A DNA stretch of 64,000 bases from Zygnema cylindricum (taxonomy: Eukaryota > Streptophyta > Zygnematophyceae > Zygnematales > Zygnemataceae), in contig JBBHKE010001486.1 in assembly GCA_037447655.1 (NCBI GenBank), forward strand, positions 122,001 to 186,000, in the 5' to 3' direction. Positions 44,399-55,285 of the stretch are shown in pieces. The notes beneath the pieces are model-generated. The model saw only the letters and a list, made by a program, of their open reading frames with translations. It searched no databases and was not told the DNA's origin. Positions within the stretch are counted from its first letter, which is position 1; the number at the start of each line of letters is the position of its first letter. A program made the translations under genes and the position numbers.

Positions 44399-45555
44399 GG
44401 TACCAGGATCAAATCCTGTGGCCGGCATATACCTTTTAGTAAATAATCCCTTAACTAGTATAAATTTCCCGTAAACCTCAGGATAGCCTAGGTAGCCATG
44501 GCTCTATCTTTCTCTCCAATTTCTCAGTGACTGCGACAAGTTTGAGAGTTGGAGAGAGAAGTTAGAGGTAGACTGCCTCGGCTTCTTTATTTCGATTCAG
44601 ACCTAGAAAATACTTTAAAACCATTAGTTTCTACAATTAACACGGTTATTAGTTTGTATAATTATTCTTAGCATAGTTTTAGTTTGTATAATTAGTGTTT
44701 TTACAACTATAACTATGTATAATTAGCATGAGTACAGGTATTAGTCTATATAATGAGTGTCAGTGCAGCTATTAGTATTGTATAATTAGTATTAGGAAAA
44801 ATATTATACAATTAGTATTTGTACAGTTGTTAGTCTGTATGATTAGTATTAATTCAATTTTTGGTATGTACAGTTTTTAGTTTGTATATGTATCAGTAGT
44901 GGTAGTACAGTTATTAGTATATATAATGAGTATTAGTACAGTTATTAGTCTGTATAATTAGAAACAGTTATTAGTATATATAACTAGTGCAGGTACAATT
45001 ATTAGTTTGTACAACTGATATCAGTACCAGTATAATTATTTGTGTGTATAATTAGTATTATCACATTTTTAGTTCGTGCAATACTAACCATTACTAAAGA
45101 GTTGCAAAACTAAAGGGTTTTTTACCACACATAATTTGGTGAGTTCCCTTATCTCAAACACAAAACAAAGAACCCAAAGCATAACTTAGTCAAAATTTAG
45201 CCAACAAAGCCACACTGAAACGGTATGAAACTCTTTCCTTTTTTAGTGTGTCATTTTTCCTTTCTCTTCTTAGCACATCTACTTGGTGAAAAAAAAACCA
45301 AAACCACAGTAATACTATTTGCTATGTAAGCTTTACCTGCGAACCGAGAAGAGACCACCAGGACTTAGAGAAATAATGGAAAAAATGAGCTTAACTACTG
45401 ACCACGAATAGCATGGAAAAGGAAGATTCATTTAGAGAATCGAAAGTACAAATAAACATCTAAGTAAAAACCGGGATCCAAAAGCGATTTGCTTTGCAAT
45501 AAAGGAAGAGAGGAAGAGAGGAGCAGTACCAATAGGGAGTGGGAAAAAGGTAACC
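44399..45555. other. Spacer between the two duplication copies
   Basis: Unique DNA with the AT-rich tandem array (listed separately). No gene recognised. Confidence 0.5.
44640..45085 (+). repeat. AT-rich degenerate tandem array, unit about 31-33 bp
   Basis: Recurring AGTACAGTTATTAGTTTGTA then TAATTAGTATT, roughly 13 units, diverged. Confidence 0.8.
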
Positions 45556-45893
45556 TTTTTTTTTCCATCGATGTTTTATTTTTTTGTCATTAGATGTTCT
45601 TTAATCTGATTGGTCCTCTAGTTTGTTCATAAGTTTGCAAGGGAATGAATTCTTGTACGGTTCACGTCCGTGCGCTTCGTTTTCGAAATTCTTCAAAAAA
45701 GAAAAAGTGTATTCCGAACATGATGTTCCATGGCGGATAGCAGTTGCCATTTGCTATACGCACCTCTCGAGTTTTAACACAGAAAACTGCATCTTTTGTC
45801 CGCCGCTAAGCTCCAACACGGTCGAAACCAACCGCCCCAACCGTCACCTCCGCGTTTTTTGTCATTTTATGAAATTTGGCGTACGGATCCCAA
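45556..45893. mobile_element. Family D element, fragment 3
   Basis: Matches the right two-thirds of family D (GAATGAATTCTTGTACGG, GTGCGCTTCGTTTTCG, CCGCCCCAACCGTCACC), ending at GGCGTACGGATCCC, just where copy 2 of the duplication begins. Confidence 0.75.
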
Positions 45894-48417
45894 AAAGACA
45901 GTACGGCCTTCTACTAAAATGCAATTTTTCCAGTAAACAACCTCACTTTTCGCCTGATGGAGGTTCACCGTTATACGGTTGTCCATGTAGTTTGTCGTTT
46001 TTCACATCGACCAAACTCTTTGCTTATTTTCACGACCTTTTTGTCTGGAAGTAATCCTACGGAACCCGTAATCCGGAGTCGACCCCCCCCTATCCGCCTG
46101 TTGACCCCTTCTTCATCTCCTTATTTGTCGGACGTGATCCTGACCGTCAGTAATGGTCGTCAACTCTGCATTCATCTTGCTGACCAATCTGATGACGGTG
46201 TCACTTTAGTTTTCCTTTCTCACGCTAACCTTTAACATGCCAGCTTTCAGCGCTCGAATATTGCCATGTGTCCTTTATTGCAAGACCTTGGAATTGAACT
46301 CGAAGCCATTCACACGTCATTGCAGAAGTTTCCAATCGCCTCCTTGTTTCTTTCTTGCTGACCGTAAAGGCATTTTTGTAACTGATTCCCACAGTCGTCT
46401 TTTTCCTCTGCAAAAGTGTAGGTCGACAGTGAAAGCCATGAATAACAACGAAAGAGCTGCAGTACAACGTCTTGTGAATGCAGATGAAAAAGGTGATAAT
46501 AGCTTTCTGCTCGTCCATTGTTTTATTAATTTAATAATTTACTGGATACCGTGGGGAAAATAGGTCCTGTAGTATGATTGATGAAATAGGTGTAATATAG
46601 GCGTAAGTAGTAGAATAGGCGTAAGAATATTATTGAAAGCGGGTTTTCAGCCTAATAGGTGTATTTAGTACAGTAGGTGCAATTGGTATAATTTCTAAAA
46701 ACTGGTGAAAGCTAGTTTGTTAAATAATTTGAAATTGTCAAATTTTGTTCTGGTTTCTGTGAAATTGGGGAGGTGTTTTTTTCGTTTTGGTAATATTGGC
46801 TTATAACTTACTCATTTTTGCGATCAATGAAATCCAATTTCTAACTAGTTCAATTCGCAAATGGCATAAAAACTGCGACCTTAAGTACTGAAACATCCAT
46901 CTTAGAAATCTTGTTATGCAAGAAGAAAAGAAATCAACTTTACCTATGTTGTTCACAAAGTACATTGCGTTCCATTAGCCAAAGCACATGTGTTTCAAAT
47001 AAACAGTAAATGTTTTCATTTTTATTAGGGTTGGCATATGTTTTTGGTGGAGCGAGTACGAATCAAACTTTACCAAAGCTTATTTCTTGTAATAAAAAAC
47101 CAGCATTGTTCATGTTTTTGCTACATATGAACGTAGTCCAAACGTTTACAAGAATCATGCTGCACCAACTAATTTAATGTACCCAAATACTTCAAAGGAT
47201 GTTCATTATTGCCCAAATGCCCGGCTCTCAAATGTGCTGTATAACATCATCAGCACGTTTTTTCGCAAGTTTGGACGTTTTTTTTTGGTAAAGAGAGTTC
47301 AAATGGGCTTTTCAAAGGCCAATTGTGAACGACATCTTTCCCTAAATTCCTATGCGTTTTCTATTACTGCTCACTACATTACATAGCTAACAACAAACAA
47401 AAAAGTTAAAATACGGAATTGATCAGGAACCCTGTGTTGTCATCTGCTCTGTCCTTTTAAAACTATCTAGTTAGCATCAAACAAAGGGTTAAAACAGTGG
47501 TTAGCATTAAACAAAGAGTAGAAACAATGGATAGCATCAAACAAAGGATAAGAACATTAGTTGGCATTAAACACAAAGTGCAATCAATTGTTGCCGTGAA
47601 ACAAATAGTAAAAACAAACCAAGTGCTAATGAGCTCTGGCAGGCCTGGGTGCAGGCGGCTGGGACAAGGCCTGGCAGGAGGGCCTTTTTCCATGGGACCT
47701 CAGTGGAGTGCATCCGGCCATCAGAGCACTGCTGGACTCCAACGCACTGCCAGAAGGACGAGTATTGGTGCCAGGAAGTGGATCGGTACATTCGCCCTCT
47801 CCCTCTCCCTCTTTCTCTCCCTCTCCCACTCCCACTCCCTCACTCTCTCCCTCTCTCGCGAATTAGTTAGCAAATAGCGGGGTCCAACCACTAATTGTGC
47901 TGGAAAACTTCAAAAATATTATTAGGTCAAAATGCTATTACTATTACGCTTAACTTGAGAGTTATAGCATACTAATAACGGTGTTGAATTGCCCAAAATA
48001 CGGCTGAATTCACTCAGTCTGAAAGTATGTGAAGGTGTTGGTGGATATTGAAATGGAGCATGAATACCCAGGCGTTTGAAAATCCCAATGAAAGCAATTT
48101 TTTCTTCATATTAGTATAAACCTTTTCCTATGTGCACTTTGTCTGATGTAGCCTATGGTCGCTTTATGTTTTTGACTAAATTTGGTGTAGACTGATGGAA
48201 GTCTAGATGATTCTGTAGAAATTTGTAATAGTGGTAATAATGCAAGTCATCGTAAGACAACGTTTTTTAGCGAAATAGTGTTGAATATTCATGAATTGTT
48301 CGCGTTTTTTAACAACGTGCATATTTATACGTAATGCATTCACCTCCTAAGGGCTTCACACAGTGGCTCTCACCTTACAATGGGTGACGTAACTAAGGCT
48401 ACTTTTTTAAGTTCAGT
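45890..48417 (+). repeat. Large direct duplication, copy 2
   Basis: See copy 1. The first 190 bp are more diverged and retain CGCCTGATGGAGGTTCACCG, lost in part in copy 1. It ends at TTTTTTAAGTTCAG before the unique intron sequence leading to HOL exon 3. Confidence 0.95.
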
Positions 48418-51400
48418 TTTCACATACAAACAGCTGCACATTCGAGGGTAATAATACGTTTGCTAAAACTGGCGTTACTGGCCAGTAGTCAAAGTAATTG
48501 CACTATAAACTGTGGATTGCACAATATTTATTGTATGTTTAAGAGGATTACTGGTCAGTACTTTTCGGTCTCGACTTTTTTTGGCTGGAAAATCATATAA
48601 TAATGTTAACAACATTATTTAAGGGAGTGGACTGCAATCTGCCATATGTACTTGCACTTAATTAGTATTACATGTAATTAGTATTATTATTGCTTATTTA
48701 GTGTTGTTGTTAATTAGTATTATCATTACAAGTGTTATTATTAATTAGTAATATATTCTGATTTTGCATTTACACTAATAAATCCTTAACGCTAATAACG
48801 ACGGCAGTGTAGTAATTCACTAACTCTAATAGTGATGTGAGGTGTAGATTGTCTTATGTTTATTAATTTGAAAACTGCAATATATTGATGCAGGCATGGG
48901 ATGCCATAGCCATGGCTGGTCCTTCTCGTCACGTAGTCGCTTTGGACTTATCTCCCACAGCCACTGACAGGGCACGAGAGGTAGGCCTTTTCTTGGAAGT
49001 TTCCAAAAATTACTCATGCATTCATGTTTTAGGGAATTGTATCACTTGAGATGAATTTCTTAACACTTAACATGAATTTGGGATATAGAAAGGCAAGATG
49101 AATTTTGTAGTCCACTTTTAACATGCATGTAAGTTGTTTTGTCAGTTTGTGGACGGGATTTTTTGTTGTTGAGACGTAAGGTGTATGTTTTGTTCATAAA
49201 CATTGTTAGTCTCTTTTGTAATCTTTTTCTTTGCTTGGAAGATCCCTGGAACATACGTTGTCTTCTTGTGAGAGAATTTTTAGGATGGCCCTCTGTTTTT
49301 GCAAACAGTCGATGTTTTTTGGGTAATATTTTTCAAAATCCGTGATCAATTTATTTTTCTTCCCATTTCAAATGTGTTGGGTCAGCTTGCAAAAGGAAAG
49401 CCGGAAGCTTCTTATATGGAGTTTGTGGCGGGCGACTTTTTCACTTTCAGCCAATCAGAACCCTTCAATCTCATTTTTGATTACACGTACGAATCGGCTT
49501 TTTTCTTGGCTTCGCTGTGATGTGAAATGACGTGAGAGATAAGAACTTATATGTTGGAGTACACGGTTAATTTACTGTTGATTAGTGCCATTTTCACGTG
49601 ATTTCCTGATTAGATGGTCTTTTAATCTTTCCTCGTATTCTCCTTTGCTCTCTTTTTCTTTTTTTCGTTTTTGCCATTCTTTAAATGGCACCCTTTTCCA
49701 CATCAATTTCTATCCAGTTTTCCCAGATTTGATGCATTGTAAGCTACACCGTGTATCGCTGTTAGTGTTAGTGTTTTTTTCGCCACTTAAAACATCTAGT
49801 CTCCGTGCACACACGTCCAATTTTTGGTTGGAGACTGGCAATCAGTTGAAGGGAATCCTGCCTTTTAATCGTAACTGTCGAGTTGCAGATAAACAATCTG
49901 ACAATCATGGACGGAGAAAAGATGTTTCAACTGGCGCAAAAAACGTTGACACTAATAACGATACATGTTGTAAACTTACATGTTAATTCACCTCATGCAG
50001 ATTTAAACACATAGAATGACTTAGCGTAGACTTAACTCATAAAGGGAGTGAACCCCACTTATGGTAATGAGTGGCTTATTTTATTTGTTGGATGAGATTT
50101 TGCAGGGCAGATCGGCACGCTAATAATGCTCAAATAATTATGAATATATTTTATCATGACTACCTCATCTCCTAATTTTTATTTACGTTTAAACATAGAG
50201 TTTTTGGAACCAGAGGTAATTGTGCTTTTCACAAGCATTCATACTAAACATACTAAAGTGAACCAGGTCAACACACACAATCACCTTTGGGGGTAAGTTT
50301 TTCGAGGCTGACAGATAAAATACCCATGTCAATAGTAAATACTAAAGGAAGTCCTTGTGGACCACAAATACCCATGCACATCCCTCTACCTTGTACAAAT
50401 TACGCAATGTGGACTGTTCGTTTTTTTCATCCATATTATTAGTGGGTTTACATTAATTATAATGGGTGAGGCAAGATGTAAGGGATACTGAGTTTGAAAT
50501 AGTGTGGATCGATATGAAGAAAGGTGGGAATTTTGAACATGGGCAGCTGAAAATGGATTCGTAAAGGTCAAAATGGTTTAAGTGGTCACAGTGTTAAATC
50601 ATTTTTTTTCTGTATCAGCTTATTTGTTTGTTTTCTTGAGTTGGTAACATATTGAAGGTCCGTATTAATCATGAAAGGTATAAACCAAAGACCAGCGATG
50701 AAAATATATATGTATATACAATGTATGTAAGGCTGAAGAGGGAAGATTAGAAACCGAAAAACTACAGGAAACAAAAACAATAGAAGCTACAATGAATGAC
50801 TATAGACTGGAGTTGAAGGATGAAAACGTTAAACTTTAAGTTATATTACTTATTGTCAAAGTTTGACGTCAATTAGCAATAGCAAATGATGGTCAAACAT
50901 GAAATGTGAAAGATAAAAAAATGCACAATCAAAGTATCTTTGCCATAAGAAGATTACATTCATTTCGTTCCTTTTCTATTTCTGTTTTTCAGTTTCTTTT
51001 GTGCGATCTCCCCTCAACTTCGTCCACAATGGGGTCAAAAAATGGCAGAATTGCTTTCTCTGAACGGGGAGCTTCTCACTTTCATGTTCCCAGTATGAAA
51101 CTCAAAACCGACCAGAACTGAACTGAAAACATAGAATACTGCTCTGCTCTGTTACGAAACCTAAAACTTTGGCCTTGTTTCTTGATTTACCTTGCTTTTC
51201 TTTGTTCGTTTGTTTCCTTCTTTGTTTGGTTTTTTATGAATTGTCTCAATGGAATAAAAATAGTCATAGAAGAGCCCTTCGTCGTAATGTATCTAAAGAT
51301 GTTTATATTGGACGTCAAACCAGTACAAAATATCCACACTTAAAATATGTGCATATAAAGAAGAATGAGACCGGGTTGGAAGTAAATTATAAATATAATA

Positions 51401-53470
51401 TCAAACAAATTGGTGTGAACACACTGCTGTATGTACCGACACCATACTAATAATTGCAAAATGGTGTGGCGTTCTCTATGCATTAATCGCTTTATCCTTT
51501 GTGATTTTTTCTTTCTTTTTTTATGTGGTACAAACAGCTGGGGGAATATGAAGGAGGACCACCATATGCTGTCTCAGAACAAGCGTGAGTAGTTCCCGTA
51601 AATTTCGTTGCTTGTCCTTTGCAAACAAAAAAGTCAACTCAAAAACGTTTAAGCAAAAAACAAGAGTCAGATATGTTGCCATCATTTGTCTGTCTATCTG
51701 TGTTAAACAGGTTTAGTAAGTTCCTCCCTCCCAATAAGTCCACACTGCTTCCGGTTATTGTAAGTCTCCTCCTAATCCACACTAATTTCTATCCGGCACA
51801 TGTGTACCTTCAGATACAAGGATGTTTTGAACCCGCACGGTTTGGAACTGGTGGCCATAGAACCTATCCTAAACAGTCTGGGCCCTCGAGCGGTACATAC
51901 TTTTTTCCCTTCAAATCAAGCACATCATTTTTTTTTAGTGCTGTTATGAAATGCACTTTAAGCACAACAGTTAATGTCCACCATAATGTTTCTTTGTGTA
52001 GCTTCTTGGAAATGCCTTTGTATTGTTGTGCCTATTTTAAGTTTTTCAGATTTTTTTGCATCTTAGTTAAAAACCGAGCTGATTGCGTCAGATCTGTTTA
52101 ACATGGGCAAGGTCTATTATGACACTGTTGTATGTGTGCAAAGAAGGGAAAAGCGATCTCATGCTGATGCTTCTGGTCATTTTAGTATATGTGCATTCCT
52201 TGGAACTACACTGCCCATTGCTACTGGTGTTTTTCAGGTAGTCAAAGTACTTTTTCTCACTGCTATTTTTATTCTATTTGTGACAGCATAAGTGAAAGTA
52301 CCCTTTGGTTGCTGCCTTGAAAAGAAAATTTAGCGGTTGAACATAACATAAAGTTGAACGTCTTTACTGCCTGGAAATGTTTAATCCTTATTAACGATGG
52401 GCAGTGTAGCACTCGGCCTGGTTTTGGCACTGAACAGAATGGAACCAACGGAACTAAACTGGCTTTTCGAAGTTTGGTTTGACCTATTCATTAACGGTTT
52501 TAGGACACTTGGTTCACTGCTCCCGAATCTTTGGGTTCGGTTCGATGAAGTTGGAAACGGTTTAAACCGACGTACGGATGAACGAACGTACATACGGAAA
52601 AAGTATGTAAAATACGGGCTCTAAAAGTGCGAAACACAGTACAGTTCAACAGAAGGACTGAAAAAAAAAATTGTGCGAACGAATATTTCAGAAAGAATAA
52701 TTTCGACTCTTTCTCACTTCTTCTCCTTCGCTCTCTCCATGAGCCGCGCCTTCCTTTCACTTTCCATTTCCCTCTCTCTGACCTTTCTCTCGTCTTGCCC
52801 TCCTTCGCCATATCCATCCTCCCCAATCTCATTTCCTTCCTCTAGCTCCTCCCATTCCCTCTCTCCCTCAGGTTATTAGAATGTATTTACATTATGAGAG
52901 TGGGAGGGAAAGAAGGAAAACGGACAGGAACTCTCCCTCTCCCTCTCCCTCTCTCTCTCTCAACATTCGTAAGAGGGAGAGAAAGGAAGTGGGCTCCTTT
53001 CCTCTCTCACGAAGTCCCCTTCTCCCTCTAATACAACATACCTGAAGGAATTTGAAAGGGTGGGTGAGGGGGAGGTGGGGAAGAATCCAGAAGGTTGTGT
53101 GGAGAGAATGGAAGGGATACAGAAATGAAACGTAATCGTGGGAGAGGATAGGAGTTAGAGAGAGAGGAGCGTGAGATTTCTCTACAGTTTAACAGCCTCT
53201 GTGTCTCAGTTCGATCCCTTTCTGCGGTTTGTTTTGGTTTGGTTTACAAACCAACATTGTTTCAACCATTTTGGTTTGGTTTGAACCAAAACGGAACCGA
53301 ACTGAACCAAACTGACATGAACCACTCTTGTCGTTTGACTGTCAAATGTGTATGTTATAGTTTTCTTTATCCCTTTTTTTTCTGTTTTGTTTAATTGCTC
53401 ACACGGTTGTCGGTTGCAGGGGAAGGAGAAATTGGGTCGTTGGAGATTCTCGTCTTTAGCCAAGATTTAA
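46438..53470 (+). CDS. HOL: HOL/thiol (halide) methyltransferase
   Basis: Plant HOL enzymes transfer methyl from SAM to halides, thiocyanate or bisulfide. Exons: 46438-46492, 47655-47785, 48894-48980, 49386-49486, 50993-51092, 51538-51584, 51814-51892, 53420-53470; all phases fit, 216 residues, close to the family's ~200-230. Motifs: [18 protein letters not shown] (N-terminal Trp motif), [18 protein letters not shown] (SAM-binding motif I; the usual PGCG is PGSG), VVALDLSPTA (acidic ribose contact), YMEFVAGDFF, FNLIFDYTFFCAISPQLRPQ, GELLTFMFP, GGPPYAVSE and a C-terminal GKEKLGRW. The ATG could lie further up: an in-frame ATG at 46237 would add 67 residues resembling a targeting peptide. Intron 7 (1.5 kb) is full of repeats. 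Exons 1-2 also exist in a second copy upstream. Confidence 0.92.
47801..47857 (+). repeat. (CCCTCT)n array, contracted copy
   Basis: About nine hexamer-like units (CCCTCTCCCTCTTTCTCTCC and on) at the same place as the ~780-bp array of copy 1. Confidence 0.95.
48550..48852. mobile_element. TA-family MITE close to HOL exon 3
   Basis: Shares TTTAAGGGAGTGGACTGCAA and TTGCACTTAATTAGTATTAC with the copy at 63709. The right end reads CTAATAGTGATGTGAGGTGTA, about 45 bp before the exon 3 acceptor. A second family-like end, CGACGGCAGTGTA, lies at 48800-48812. The left end is decayed. Confidence 0.65.
49745..49973. mobile_element. Tc1/mariner-like MITE (TA family), intact reference copy, in HOL intron 4
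   Basis: TA-CACCGTGTATCGCTGTTAG at the left and CTAATAACGATACATGTTG-TA at the right; about 229 bp including the TAs. This is the uninterrupted relative of the element at 7493-8421. Confidence 0.85.
52380..53340. repeat. Repeat block in HOL intron 7
   Basis: Starts with a MITE end (TTAACGATGGGCAGTGTA), then degenerate GGTTCGG/GGTTTGG-type words on both sides (52410-52580 and 53220-53330, largely inverse of one another) around CT- and GA-rich tracts (52700-53040). Probably one composite element inside the intron. The open frames are artefacts. Confidence 0.55.
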
Positions 53471-55285
53471 TGATTGGATTTGATTAAGAAAATGTGTAAC
53501 TGTGTAAATTTTTATTCTTTAAAAATGTAGTGATTATATGAAGGTGTCAATCCCATAATCTTTAAGGAGTAGTAATTTTATGATTGGAAGTAGTAGGCCT
53601 TTGTTACCTTTATGAATCGTGATGGATGTTTTGTTGAGCTTTTGATTTGTGTTAAACCTTAAGATTAAAATATTTGGAAGGACTTGGAAGAAACTTTTAA
53701 AGGCGTTCACAAAACCTCTGTTTTTGGCATGAGGGAGACCTTCTTTTATTTAATATAGTTGTAATATTGACTAACCATTTTGTTTGGTTCTGTGTAGTAA
53801 ATTTGTAAAATTTTGAGTTGTTCTTAAGTTGATGTTCATCCAATCAAATCAATTTTTTACTCGAAACTATGGAAGTGCATTCTGTATATTAACGGAGAGG
53901 AAAATGAAACTACTTCTGTACACAACATGAGCTATCTGCATGTTCTGTGTTTCAGCAACATTGTCATGTCACAACTTGACGTTGCTGACAAATTTGTATA
54001 ATTTATGTGTTTGACCCGGCATAAGGTTCTGCGAGAACTACCATTGTGGTTCCTGATCTTCTTTGATTGGCTAAATGTGTTCAATACTTTGTTTTCTTTT
54101 TCAGTGATAAGCTCGTCCATTAGTAGAGAATTTGCCCACTTATGATTGACATGTTTTTAACCTCATCGAAGGTCGGCAGTGACATGGGCATGTACAAGTC
54201 TCGCAATTCATCTTTTGCACTGATATTAGTTGCAGGAAACAGTAATCCCATGGAATCTGGTATTAGTCACTGTTGTGTGTCTGCGGAAAGTGAATATCTT
54301 CTTGGTCCTGCAGAGGATGGGAGAGGGTGTTCTCTCCTTTCGATGGGTTTGTTTGTTTATATAGCTGTCGAAGTATTGAAGTTGTATAAATGTTGCAAAT
54401 GTGGTGCTTTTTTCATGACTAGTGGGGGAATGAGCACAATTATAAAGTTCATTTGATGACAAATTATGAAGCGAAAATGAAACAGTAAAGTGAATAGGTG
54501 GAACATTAGACTTATCTTCCACATGTGAATAAGTTGAATGGAATTTGGCGATGTGGAGCATAACATTAACATGGGATAGTTGCGGACGACCTACACACAC
54601 ACGATAATGATCTGGCTACAAGAGCTACAATAGTACTGTAGTGTTGACATTCTAATTCACAGTAACATTTTCACACCATTGTTAATCGATTTTAAAATTC
54701 TGTCGACCACACCATTTTATGGAAATTCTAAAATTGATTCATTCCCTAGAGGGTCGATCCAGGCTCAATCGAGTCACCAATCATAGAAGACACAGTCACC
54801 AATCATAGAACGCTTCTGCCACGACTTACATAGAGACACTCAAAGCAAATTTAGGCGTGCATTCCAGTTCGGCTGAGCGTAAGTTCTATGCGATGACCGT
54901 GCGAAGCATCCTCGAAAGCGAGCTAACTAAGATTCTCGTTCGCCCTGCAATCAGAGTGACGTTTAACTTGTCGGCTGTGGAATCTTCCATGGCTTACCGA
55001 CAATCATACAAAGCAAACCCTAAATCATTTGAAATGTCTGTTCGAACTTTCGATGTTCAAACTGAAGAATTGGCATTCTCGACCTGCCTCCTACAAAATT
55101 TCTGAGACCCTAAGCTCTGAAGTTTTTTTACAGAAATCATTTTGTTACTCCTGAAGGCAAACAACAATACTGCAGTCTATTCCCCTAACTTATTTTCCAG
55201 TTTTTTCCTTTTATTTCAGTATTCGGCAGAACTGACCCTTTTGATATCTCTGAACCGTTTTTCTTTATTTTTTGCTATTAAAGCC
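53471..55285. other. Intergenic between HOL and the 80-residue gene
   Basis: AT-rich. Open frames at 54142 (+), 54226 (-) and 54857 (+) show no domain; the last (82 residues) has a coding-like look but no family I recognise. Confidence 0.45.

Noticed and set aside
44340-44430. tRNA-like sequence (TCACC..GGTGA stem and GGATCAAATCC box)
   Set aside because: The spacing between the two boxes is far too long for a tRNA and no acceptor stem pairs. The duplication breakpoint falls between them. Chance or a long-dead SINE; not supportable.
54857-55105. 82-residue frame starting MHSSSAERKFYAMTVRSI
   Set aside because: No recognisable family, no splice or expression evidence, and ordinary base composition; left as intergenic.
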